Below, piece by piece: positions 17,991 through 26,343 of a stretch of 64,000 nt of DNA. Under the pieces are notes generated by a model. That model was not told where the DNA came from and ran no database searches. It was given only the letters and a program-made list of their open reading frames with translations. Source of the stretch: Gemmatimonadaceae bacterium. Lineage in GTDB: Bacteria; Gemmatimonadota; Gemmatimonadetes; Gemmatimonadales; Gemmatimonadaceae. The stretch covers positions 1 through 64,000 of the forward strand of contig JANYHT010000016.1 of assembly GCA_025358925.1 (NCBI GenBank), in the 5' to 3' direction. The position numbers and the translations under genes were made by a program. Within the stretch, counting starts at the first letter, position 1, and each line of letters opens with the position of its first letter.

Positions 17991-20900
17991 ATGGAAAGAC
18001 TTGTTTGGGCGCGCTTCGGCGGCGTCTGCTGCGCCGCACTGTTGTTCAACGGAGGCTTGCCCGTTGAGCCTGAGTTGGGCGCTACCATTGCGCATGCGGA
18101 GCGCTTTGATCTCGTGGTTGCCTCCACGACGGACGTGCACGGACGCATTCGCGGCTGGGACTATTACGCAAATGCCGCAGATCTGACGCACAGTCTGGCT
18201 GCTGCCGCGACAATCGTGGATTCCTTGCGATCGGCAAATCCGGGCCATGTGCTGTTGGTGGATGCGGGTGATCTGCTACAAGGGAATCCGCTCACATACG
18301 TCGTGGCCAAAGTGTCGCCGCAACCTGTGCATCCGGTGATCGCGGCGATGAATGTTATGCGATATGACGCGGCCGTCATCGGCAATCATGAGTTCAACTA
18401 CGGCGTGCCGCATCTCCAAGCCGCGATGGCGCAAGCTGGTTTTCCGTTTCTCGCAGCGAACGTCGTCACCGCGCAAGGGAAACCTTTCGTCGCCCCGCTG
18501 ACCATCGTTGAACGTCGCGGTGTGCATATTGGCATTATTGGCGCGACCACGCCGGGTTCGATGGTGTGGGATCGCGACAACCTGCACGCGGCTGGACTCA
18601 CGGTCTCGGATATCGTTCCCGCCGTGCGCCTTGCGGTCGCAGACGCGCGACGGCAGAAGGCCGATGTGATTGTCGTGTTGTTGCACGCCGGCTTAGACGA
18701 ACAGTCCAGTTACGATACGACGTCGACCGGTCTGCCGTCCGAAAACGTAGCGGCGCGCGTGGCGCGCGAGATTGATGGCATCGACCTCGTAGTCTACGGT
18801 CACTCGCACAAAGAGTTGGTCGATTCGACGATCAACGGCGCCCTGCTTGTGCAGCCGCGCAATTGGGCCGCCAGTGTTGGTGTGGCCACACTCACGGTTG
18901 AGCAAGTGAAGGGAAAATGGTCCGTCGTCGCGCACCGTGGTCAGTCCGTGAAAGTGGCAGGCCATAGGGAAGTCACCGACGTGGTTGCTGCCAGCGCGGG
19001 TTCGCATCGTGCTACCATCGCATGGGTGACAACGTCCATTGGTCGGACCGACGTCGTTTGGCGCGCGGACAGCGCACGGGTTGTTGACATGCCCATCACG
19101 GACTTGGTGAACGAAGTCATGCGTCGCGAAGGGAAGGCAGATCTTGCGGCGACGGCGGCATTTTCACTCGATGCTTCGCTGGATACTGGGCGCATAACCA
19201 TGGCTTCACTGTCGAAATTATATCCGTACGACAATACGTTGCGCGTGGTTCGCGTGAGTGGTGCGCAGGTCCGCGCGTTTCTCGAGCATTCGGCGCGGTA
19301 TTATCAAACGTTGGATGCGTCCGGCCGTGCGCCGAGCGGAGGCATCGTCGATGCGGCCGTTCCGGGATTCAATTTCGACGTTCTCTCTGGTGCGGACTAC
19401 ACAATCAATCTCATGAAACCCATTGGTTCGCGAATTACAAAATTGGAGATTCGCGGTCGCGCGATACAACCCACGGACACGTTTACGCTGGCGCTGAATA
19501 ATTATAGACAGGGCGGAGGCGGTGGATACGCGATGCTCGCTGGCGCGCCTGTCGTGTATAGTCGCGACGTCGATATTCGACAGCTACTGATTGACGAAGT
19601 GAAGCGCGTCGGGACGCTAGTGCCCAACGCCTACGCCACGCGCAATTGGACGCTCGAGCCAGCGGCTGCTGTTTCACTCGCGTTCGCCGCGCAAACGCAC
19701 ATGATTGCCGCAGCGCCGGGCACACTGCGCGTCATCGTGATGAGTGATTTTCATGCTGCATTGGAAGGGCGACCTGCAGCGGACGGCAAACTATTTGGCG
19801 GTGCGGTTGCGTTGTCCGCTGCCGTCAAGCGCGCCGAGCGAGAATGCAGTGGGAATTGTCAAAGTGTTGTCGTGGACGCAGGCGATTTATTTACGGGAAC
19901 TCCAGCGTCGGATTGGGATGCTGGTCGGCCCACCGTCGCGGTTGCCAATCGATTGCACATCGCGGCCGGCGCACTCGGCAATCACGAGTTTGATTTTGGA
20001 CAGGACACGCTGCGTCTACGAATGGCCGAGCTCAAATATTCGCTGCTGGGAGTGAACGTGCGCGGTGCGGACGGTCGCATGCCGACGTGGTTACATGCGG
20101 ATACGATTGTCACGCGCGGCGATGTGCGAATTGGCATTGTTGGTGCCGCGGGTACGCAAACGCGCGCGTCATCACGGTTGCGAAATGTACGTGGCCTCGA
20201 GTTTCTCGATCCCGCACCGTTGATTAGCGCACGCGTGCGGGCGTTACGCGCGACGGGCGTTTCGGTCGTGGTGAGTGTGATGCACGACGGGGCCCGTTGC
20301 GAGCGAGAGCGGCCAGCCGAATGTCGTGGCAGCGGGATTGACATCGCTGCTCGTTTGACTGATAAGCCGGACGTCTTCGTGATGGGCCATGCGCACGAAA
20401 ATGTGGACGTGCGTGTTGCAGGGATGCCGGTTGTGCAACCACTGTCGAGCGGACGTACGATTGTGATTGTCGATGTGCCACTCGATGGCGGAGCGGCGCG
20501 TACGTCCATACGATCAATCTCGGCGGACTCCATTGCTGGTGCGGATCCGACCGTAGACGCGATTGTCCGAGCGGCGGTGCGTAAGGTTCGCGCGCGTCTA
20601 GATCAACCGGTTGCAATCATCGCGGAAGCGATGCCACGCCATGGGTCACAATCCCTTGGCAACCTCGTTACGGATGCAGCGCGCGCCATTGGACACGCCG
20701 ACGTTGCGGCTTGGAATACGGAAGGTTTGCGTGCGGATTTGGCCGCGGGACCGCTGGTGTTTGGCGGTGTGCACGAGATCTCGCCCTTTGGGAATGTGCT
20801 GGTGCGTGTCCGAATATCGGGGCGCGAACTTACCCGCGTGGTGGAGCATTGGGTCACTGGAAAGACGCCCAGTGTCTACGTGAGCGGCCTATTGATTGAG

Positions 20901-21170
20901 GTCGACACTACACGAGCCGCGGGCCATCGCGTCGCACGCATTACGACGACCAACGGTCGCGTCTTGATTCCGGCGCGTATTTACACGATGATCATCAACG
21001 ATTTTATGTTTGACGACGACGAAGGTCGCACCATGAGTCATGCAGTCTCGCACCGGATTCTCCCGATACGCGACCGTGATATGTTGGCAACGTATTTGCG
21101 AACACTCCCGCAGCCAGTGCGCGTTTCTCACGACGCGCGCATCACGGTTACAGGTCAGAGATCGCGATGA
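17991..21170 (+). CDS. Secreted double 5'-nucleotidase (two tandem metallophosphoesterase/nucleotidase units)
   Basis: A 1059-residue exported protein that appears to be two UshA/CpdB-type nucleotidases fused end to end. After a signal peptide, unit 1 (about 38-560) has the dinuclear metal motifs TTDVHG (Asp48, His50), VDAGDLLQGNP, GNHEFNYG, LLHAG and GHSHKE, then a nucleotidase C-terminal domain with FTLALNNYRQGGGGGY. Unit 2 (about 578-1059) repeats them: MSDFHA (Asp586, His588), VDAGDLFTGTP, GNHEFDFG, VMHDGA, MGHAHEN and a second C-terminal domain. Both active sites look complete. Expected role: periplasmic dephosphorylation of nucleotides to nucleosides plus Pi. It is the first gene of the salvage run. 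Confidence 0.93.
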   Translation: MERLVWARFGGVCCAALLFNGGLPVEPELGATIAHAERFDLVVASTTDVHGRIRGWDYYANAADLTHSLAAAATIVDSLRSANPGHVLLVDAGDLLQGNPLTYVVAKVSPQPVHPVIAAMNVMRYDAAVIGNHEFNYGVPHLQAAMAQAGFPFLAANVVTAQGKPFVAPLTIVERRGVHIGIIGATTPGSMVWDRDNLHAAGLTVSDIVPAVRLAVADARRQKADVIVVLLHAGLDEQSSYDTTSTGLPSENVAARVAREIDGIDLVVYGHSHKELVDSTINGALLVQPRNWAASVGVATLTVEQVKGKWSVVAHRGQSVKVAGHREVTDVVAASAGSHRATIAWVTTSIGRTDVVWRADSARVVDMPITDLVNEVMRREGKADLAATAAFSLDASLDTGRITMASLSKLYPYDNTLRVVRVSGAQVRAFLEHSARYYQTLDASGRAPSGGIVDAAVPGFNFDVLSGADYTINLMKPIGSRITKLEIRGRAIQPTDTFTLALNNYRQGGGGGYAMLAGAPVVYSRDVDIRQLLIDEVKRVGTLVPNAYATRNWTLEPAAAVSLAFAAQTHMIAAAPGTLRVIVMSDFHAALEGRPAADGKLFGGAVALSAAVKRAERECSGNCQSVVVDAGDLFTGTPASDWDAGRPTVAVANRLHIAAGALGNHEFDFGQDTLRLRMAELKYSLLGVNVRGADGRMPTWLHADTIVTRGDVRIGIVGAAGTQTRASSRLRNVRGLEFLDPAPLISARVRALRATGVSVVVSVMHDGARCERERPAECRGSGIDIAARLTDKPDVFVMGHAHENVDVRVAGMPVVQPLSSGRTIVIVDVPLDGGAARTSIRSISADSIAGADPTVDAIVRAAVRKVRARLDQPVAIIAEAMPRHGSQSLGNLVTDAARAIGHADVAAWNTEGLRADLAAGPLVFGGVHEISPFGNVLVRVRISGRELTRVVEHWVTGKTPSVYVSGLLIEVDTTRAAGHRVARITTTNGRVLIPARIYTMIINDFMFDDDEGRTMSHAVSHRILPIRDRDMLATYLRTLPQPVRVSHDARITVTGQRSR

Positions 21171-21406
21171 CCGTGCCAACGGATATCCGCGTGTACGTCA
21201 ACGAACGTGGTGTTTCTGTTCCGCACGGTGCGCTCGCTATTGACGCAGTGCGTGCGCTATTCCCGACGCACGCGGATGACATTATGGCGGGCACGTCGCG
21301 GTTGACGGATAGTCGTGGGTTACCAATTCCCGAGAGCACGCCTCTCTCGACCGGTGCCATCTTTCGCGTGGTTCCCGTGCGCGACCGACTCGAGGTGCCA
21401 GAGTGA
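21167..21406 (+). CDS. Small beta-grasp-like protein of unknown function
   Basis: A 79-residue protein whose ATG overlaps the nucleotidase stop (ATGA) and whose TGA overlaps the GTG start of adenosine deaminase, so it is clearly translated in the operon. The pattern IRVYVNERGVSVPHGALAID, then a helix, then TPLSTGAIFRVVPVRD, resembles the ThiS/MoaD-type beta-grasp fold. It lacks the C-terminal Gly-Gly needed for sulfur-carrier or conjugation chemistry and ends RLEVPE. Function unknown; a structural or regulatory partner of a neighbouring enzyme is only a guess. Confidence 0.8.
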   Translation: MTVPTDIRVYVNERGVSVPHGALAIDAVRALFPTHADDIMAGTSRLTDSRGLPIPESTPLSTGAIFRVVPVRDRLEVPE

Positions 21407-22473
21407 GCGACGCACGAGCCACGCTCACATCGATGGTGCGGCGCTTACCGAAGGCCGAATTGCATTGTCACCTCGATGGTTCGTTGCGTCCGTCGACACT
21501 GTTTTCGCTATCCGTTGACGCGGGACTTACGCTACCGGCATCCACTGCCGAAGCGCTTGGCGATTGGATGCGCGTGGACGACGGAAGAAATCTCGCTGAC
21601 TACCTCGCGCGTTTCGATGTGACACTGGCGGTCATGCAGGATGCGCTATCGTTGGAGCGCATTGCGTATGAACTTATCGCTGATGCTGCGGCCGATGGAG
21701 TGCGATACATCGAGGTGCGCTTCTGCCCGGCGCTCGACACGCGCGGCGGTTTGTCGTTAGACGACGTCATGACGGCGGTCTGGCGCGGTCTTGATCGCGG
21801 CGAGCGCGCTACTGGAACGATCGCACGTGTGATTGTGTGCGCGCTCCGGAGCTTTCCGGCGCCGCACGCGCTCGAGATGGCGGAACTTGCCGTTGCGTTC
21901 AAACACAAAGGGGTCGTCGCGTTTGATCTTGCGGGCGGTGAAGTGGGGAATCCGGCGCACGTGCATGCCGCGGCGTTCGACTTTGCGCGCGCGCATGATC
22001 TCGCCGTGACGGTACACGCGGGAGAAGGGGACGGACCGCAGTCAATTCGGGAGGCGGTGCATCGGTGCGGCGCAAACCGGATCGGACACGGGACGCGATT
22101 ATTTGAAGATACGTCGCTACAGTCGTACGTGATTGATCGACAAATCCCGCTTGAGGTGTGTCCAACCAGTAACGTGCAAACACGCGTGACGCGAACATTC
22201 GCGGAGCATCCGCTTGCACGATACGTTTCGCTCGGTGCGGTGGTAACCATCAACACCGACAATCGGCTTATGAGCGGCGTAACGCTGACTGATGAATATG
22301 TTCGGTGCGCGACGTATTTGGGCTACACGTTGCCGACGTTGGCCACGCTCTCGCTCGCAGCGTTCGACGCGGCGTTTCTGCCGCTACAGGATCGACGGCG
22401 ACTGCGGGAGGTGGCCGCGAACGATATCGCGCTGCTGCTGAGCGAAGTCGGACAATCGGCATACCAACCATGA
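21403..22473 (+). CDS. add: Adenosine deaminase
   Basis: Zinc enzyme converting adenosine or deoxyadenosine to inosine plus ammonia. The 356 residues carry the metal-binding ELHCHLDGSL (His21, His23), VTVHAGEGDG, the catalytic GHGTRL region, VCPTSNVQT, and INTDNRLMSGVTLTDEY, whose aspartate is the last metal ligand region. The GTG start overlaps the stop of the small beta-grasp-like gene and the stop overlaps the phosphorylase start. No signal peptide, so it acts in the cytoplasm on imported adenosine. With nucleotidase and phosphorylase on either side it forms a purine salvage route. Confidence 0.95.
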   Translation: MSDARATLTSMVRRLPKAELHCHLDGSLRPSTLFSLSVDAGLTLPASTAEALGDWMRVDDGRNLADYLARFDVTLAVMQDALSLERIAYELIADAAADGVRYIEVRFCPALDTRGGLSLDDVMTAVWRGLDRGERATGTIARVIVCALRSFPAPHALEMAELAVAFKHKGVVAFDLAGGEVGNPAHVHAAAFDFARAHDLAVTVHAGEGDGPQSIREAVHRCGANRIGHGTRLFEDTSLQSYVIDRQIPLEVCPTSNVQTRVTRTFAEHPLARYVSLGAVVTINTDNRLMSGVTLTDEYVRCATYLGYTLPTLATLSLAAFDAAFLPLQDRRRLREVAANDIALLLSEVGQSAYQP

Positions 22474-23357
22474 GCACCGTGTTTGCGACGACCGGCTTCG
22501 CGGCGCCGGAGCGTGGACCGGGTGCATTCAACGCAAAGGTCGCGGCCGATTATGTGCGCGCGCGTGTCGGCGCGCAGATGCGGACGCCTGTCTGTGGTAT
22601 CGTGCTGGGATCTGGACTTGGGGGATTGGCCGATTGCATCGCCGAAACAGTGCGCATTCCATTCTCGCACGTGCCGGGATTTCCAACCGCCACCGTGTCC
22701 GGACACGCTGGGCAGCTTATCGTCGGCACCTTAGCCGACCGACCCGTCGTCGCGCTCGCCGGGCGCTTTCATATGTATGAAGGACATTCGGCCGCGCTCG
22801 CTGCCTTTCCCGTGCGCGTGTTGCATGCGCTGGGTGCGCCGGTTTACATCGCGTCCAATGCTGCGGGTGGCGTTCGACGGACGTTCGCACCTGGTGATTT
22901 GATGGTCATTGCCGATCATCTCAATCTCATGTTTCGCAGTCCGTTGGCGGGACCGTTAGAACCCAGCGATGAACGGTTTCCCGACATGTCGGAGCCGTAT
23001 GATCGTGCGCTGCGCACGCTGCTCCATGACGCAGGGCATAGCGTGGGCGTGTCGTTGCAAGACGGGATTTACTGCGGACTCCTTGGGCCCGCGTACGAAA
23101 CGCCGGCCGAAGTGCGCATGCTTGAACGCTTGGGCGTTGATGCCGTTGGTATGTCCACCGTTCCCGAAGTGATTGTCGCGCGCGCACTCGGCATGCGTGT
23201 AGCAGCGGTTTCCTGCATCACGAACAAGGCAGCGGGGATGTCGCATGAGATGCTCAATCACGCCGACGTGATGGATGTCGGTAAAGCGGTCGCGAAACGA
23301 TTCGAAGCGCTGATCACCGAGTTTGTACGATGCTTACCAACTCCTGCGTCGCTGTGA
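22470..23357 (+). CDS. punA: Purine nucleoside phosphorylase, trimeric type
   Basis: Phosphorolyses inosine or guanosine to the base plus ribose-1-phosphate. The 295-residue protein (ATG 22470, ATGA overlap with add) has VLGSGLGGLAD, GHAGQL, LAGRFHMYEGH, SNAAGGVRRTFAPGDLM, GPAYETPAEVRML and GMSTVPEVIVA, with the purine-site asparagine in SCITNKAAGMS, all matching the trimeric PNP family rather than DeoD hexamers. Located after adenosine deaminase, it completes adenosine to hypoxanthine. It consumes Pi, which is in keeping with the phosphate-centred neighbourhood. Confidence 0.95.
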   Translation: MSTVFATTGFAAPERGPGAFNAKVAADYVRARVGAQMRTPVCGIVLGSGLGGLADCIAETVRIPFSHVPGFPTATVSGHAGQLIVGTLADRPVVALAGRFHMYEGHSAALAAFPVRVLHALGAPVYIASNAAGGVRRTFAPGDLMVIADHLNLMFRSPLAGPLEPSDERFPDMSEPYDRALRTLLHDAGHSVGVSLQDGIYCGLLGPAYETPAEVRMLERLGVDAVGMSTVPEVIVARALGMRVAAVSCITNKAAGMSHEMLNHADVMDVGKAVAKRFEALITEFVRCLPTPASL

Positions 23358-24118
23358 AACTGCTCACGCTCGCACGGGACCTGCAACGACGGAAGGCGCG
23401 CGAAAAGCATCAGCGCTTCGTTGCTGAAGGTGTTCGTACGGTAGAAGCGCTGCTCGATTCGCGGCTTCACGTGGTCGGATTGCTCGTGACGGCATCGTTT
23501 GGCACCGAGCCCCGTGGTGATGCGCTGCTGGCACGAGCATCGTTTTTCGGTCTCGATGTGCGCGAGGTGTCGGACAGCGAGTTTGCGAGTGCGGCGGACA
23601 CCGACACGCCGCAGGGCGTGCTGGCCGTCGGCGAAATTCCGCAGCGAACGCTCGAACCACCACCCGCCGTTGCTCGGCTGCTCGTGCTTGATGCGCTCCA
23701 AGATCCGGGCAACGTCGGCACTGTTATTCGCACGGCAGCGGCGCTCGGCGTCACGGCCACCCTCGCTTTGCCGGGAACCGTTGACCTCTGGAACGCTAAA
23801 GTCGTCCGTAGTACGATGGGCGCGTTGTTCACGCATTCGGCGTTGGCGTGTTCGGTCGACATGCTCGCGTCGATGCTCCGAGCGTATGACGTTGTGTGTT
23901 GGGCCGCTGATACCGGCGGCATTGACGTTAGCGACGTAGTCGGAGCCGAGTTACCGGTGCGACTCGCGCTGATGGTCAGTAATGAAGGCGCCGGACTGTC
24001 GGCCGAAGTTGTACCGTTGGTCGCGAAGCGCGTGGCCATTTGCATGTCGCCCGGTGTCGAGTCGCTCAACGTTGCCGTGGCCACTGGAATTCTGCTGCAC
24101 GCACTTCGACCGGTTTGA
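23354..24118 (+). CDS. TrmH/SpoU family RNA 2'-O-methyltransferase
   Basis: SAM-dependent ribose 2'-O-methyltransferase with the SPOUT knot, acting on 23S rRNA or tRNA; the exact site cannot be inferred. From GTG 23354 (GTGA overlap with the phosphorylase stop) it has 254 residues. The N-terminal substrate-binding part (KHQRFVAEGVRTVEALL) is followed by motif 1, LQDPGNVGTVIRTAAALG, motif 2, LMVSNEGAGLS, and motif 3, SLNVAVATGILLHAL. An ATG at 23330 is also possible but would lengthen the overlap to 28 nt. Confidence 0.92.
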   Translation: MKLLTLARDLQRRKAREKHQRFVAEGVRTVEALLDSRLHVVGLLVTASFGTEPRGDALLARASFFGLDVREVSDSEFASAADTDTPQGVLAVGEIPQRTLEPPPAVARLLVLDALQDPGNVGTVIRTAAALGVTATLALPGTVDLWNAKVVRSTMGALFTHSALACSVDMLASMLRAYDVVCWAADTGGIDVSDVVGAELPVRLALMVSNEGAGLSAEVVPLVAKRVAICMSPGVESLNVAVATGILLHALRPV

Positions 24119-24134
24119 TCTCCAACATCACTCG

Positions 24135-24980
24135 ATGCCAACATTGACTGCCGAATATATCTTCGCGATTTTACTTCCCGTGTTTTTTGTCGGGACGTGC
24201 TTTGGTTCATTCTTGAATGTGTGCATTGCGCGGTGGCCACTTGATTTAAGTGTAGTCAGCCCGCGCTCGCGGTGTCCACGGTGTGAGCGCCCCATAGCGT
24301 GGCATGAAAACATTCCGTTGGTGAGTTGGGTGGTGTTGCGCGCCAAGTGTCGAGGCTGTGGGCTGCCAATTTCAGCACAATACCCGGCAGTTGAGTTGGC
24401 CGTTGGGTTGGGTTGGTTGGCTGCGGTGATCGCCTATGGGCCAACATTTGAGGCGGTGCGCATTGCCGTGTTTGGTACGCTTTTGCTCGGGGTCGCGGTG
24501 ACCGACGCGAAGCACTATCTCATTCCGGATGGTTTCACGGTGACAGGATTAGCGCTGGTGATGGGCGCGGCGATTGCTGGGTTCTTCACGCAGGACGCGT
24601 CGCTGTTTGCGACACCGCGGCATGCCTTTATTGGCGCGTGCGCGGGCGCTGGTGCCATCACGATCATTGGCTGGCTTGCCGAAATCGCCATGAAGCGCGA
24701 GGCGATGGGGTTTGGCGATACGACCTTGATGGCCGTGGTGGGTGCGGCACTGGGTGCTGAGCGTGCGCTGTTAACCATCATTGCTGGTGCGGCAGTTGGG
24801 GCCGTTTTCTTTCTCGTGATTGTCGGACCCATTGTCTGGGTGCGCTCGAAACGGTCGGGCGAAGAATTTGCGTTTCCGGATGTGCCATTCGGCGTTTTCC
24901 TTGCGCCGGCCGCGATGCTCATCTTGCTTTGGGGAGACCGACTCATCGCTTGGTACATGCTGCGCGCCTTCCCTACGTGA
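24135..24980 (+). CDS. pilD: Prepilin peptidase (A24 family)
   Basis: Inner-membrane aspartic protease that cleaves and N-methylates type IV prepilins or pseudopilins. The 281-residue protein has the cytoplasmic zinc-binding pair CPRC (47, 50) and CRGC (72, 75), which marks the bifunctional peptidase/methylase form, and the two catalytic aspartates in VTDAKHYLIPD (Asp124) and GFGDTTLM (Asp194). About eight hydrophobic segments are visible. No pilin genes lie nearby, so its substrates are encoded elsewhere. The ATG lies 16 nt after the methyltransferase stop, and the next gene begins inside its stop codon (GTGA). Confidence 0.94.
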   Translation: MPTLTAEYIFAILLPVFFVGTCFGSFLNVCIARWPLDLSVVSPRSRCPRCERPIAWHENIPLVSWVVLRAKCRGCGLPISAQYPAVELAVGLGWLAAVIAYGPTFEAVRIAVFGTLLLGVAVTDAKHYLIPDGFTVTGLALVMGAAIAGFFTQDASLFATPRHAFIGACAGAGAITIIGWLAEIAMKREAMGFGDTTLMAVVGAALGAERALLTIIAGAAVGAVFFLVIVGPIVWVRSKRSGEEFAFPDVPFGVFLAPAAMLILLWGDRLIAWYMLRAFPT

Positions 24981-26317
24981 TCACTATCATTCGCTCAAAA
25001 AACGTCTTGCGTGCCTGTCGCGTCGAGGTGACTCTGCGGCGCATATCGTTCGCGCTCATTGCTATCGCTACCGGAAGCGCCTGTGCTGATCGCACGCATG
25101 CTGGTGACGGGCCATACGCTGACGTTGTGGCGAAAGTTGTGCCCAAGCTCGAAAAGCAGATGGGCATGGCGTTCAAGACACCTCCCAAGTTGGAACGGAA
25201 GTCAAAGGCCGAGGTGGCGGCGTTTGTGATGAAGCAGCTTACGAGCGCGCGCGCGAAGGAGCAGATCGACGGACAGCAAAACGCGTATCGCGTACTCGGG
25301 CTGATCCCCGATACGATGAACTTGGGCGGTCTCCTTCAACGTTTGCTTGAAGAACAGATCATCGGGTACTACGATCCAGCAACGAAGGTGTTGTACGTGG
25401 TGGATGGCTCGCCAAAATTGTTGCTGGATCAAACGATTGCGCACGAATTGGTGCACGCGTTGCAAGATCAGTACGTCAAAGTGGATTCTATTCAGACGAG
25501 CACAGAAAACGCCGACCGGCAGGGAGCCGCGCAAGCAATTCTCGAGGGGCAAGCGGTGTTTGAGCAATTGCGACTCGATCCCAATGTCGGGCCGATGCTG
25601 ATGATGCCGGGTGGATGGGATCGTATTCGCGATGTCATTCGCGACGGGCAGGGTGGCATGCCAATATTTGCGTCAGCGCCACGTGCCGTACGCGAAGGTT
25701 TGCTGTTTCCGTACCTCGGCGGAGCAGACTTTGTGCGACGATTTATCGAAAAACGTTCTGAGAAAGAGTTGTTGACGGATCTGCCAATTTCAACCACGCA
25801 GATACTCAACGATGACGCGTATTTCACAACTGACCGCTCAAAACGCGCGGTGCCAAAGCGCGTAATGCTCGCTGCGCCATCGAGCGGCACGGTGACATAT
25901 GCGAATAGTTTCGGTGAATTCGAAACACGTCTTATTTTGGTGCAACATTTGAAGGACGAGGCGGTCGCGCGTCGCGGTGCGCAGGGCATTGCGGGTGATC
26001 AGTACAATGTCATTCGCACACCGCAGGGCAATGCGTTGACATGGGCGACCGTGTGGACGTCACCCGTTGATGCGGCGGATTTTCTCAATCTCGTGACCGA
26101 TGCGATGCGCCGCCGCTACGAAATGGGTAAGCAGGCACTTGTACCAGGTGCAACGGAACGGCGATTAGATATTGCGGCGACGCCAACGCGAGGCGCTCGC
26201 ACGGTCACCGTGCGGTTGGAGCAGATCGGTGGGCAGCCTGTTGTGTACGTCGTTGATGCGCCGACCGCGGTTGCGGCAAGCTTGAACAACATCGCGCGTG
26301 TCACGCTGTCCAACTAA
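24977..26317 (+). CDS. Putative zinc metalloprotease-like lipoprotein (HELVH)
   Basis: A protein of about 446 residues, not assigned to a named family by me. The N-terminus has basic residues, a hydrophobic stretch and a lipobox-like ATGSAC, so export as a lipoprotein is likely. It carries a zinc-protease signature IAHELVHALQDQY (His156, Glu157, His160). About 25 residues further on comes AILEGQAVFEQL, whose glutamate could be the third ligand, as in gluzincins. The start at GTG 24977 overlaps the prepilin peptidase stop (GTGA); a GTG at 25028, right before the signal core, is an alternative. Substrate unknown. Confidence 0.8.
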   Translation: MITIIRSKNVLRACRVEVTLRRISFALIAIATGSACADRTHAGDGPYADVVAKVVPKLEKQMGMAFKTPPKLERKSKAEVAAFVMKQLTSARAKEQIDGQQNAYRVLGLIPDTMNLGGLLQRLLEEQIIGYYDPATKVLYVVDGSPKLLLDQTIAHELVHALQDQYVKVDSIQTSTENADRQGAAQAILEGQAVFEQLRLDPNVGPMLMMPGGWDRIRDVIRDGQGGMPIFASAPRAVREGLLFPYLGGADFVRRFIEKRSEKELLTDLPISTTQILNDDAYFTTDRSKRAVPKRVMLAAPSSGTVTYANSFGEFETRLILVQHLKDEAVARRGAQGIAGDQYNVIRTPQGNALTWATVWTSPVDAADFLNLVTDAMRRRYEMGKQALVPGATERRLDIAATPTRGARTVTVRLEQIGGQPVVYVVDAPTAVAASLNNIARVTLSN

Positions 26318-26343
26318 TCACGCGTGATCGCCTGGATTGCAGC

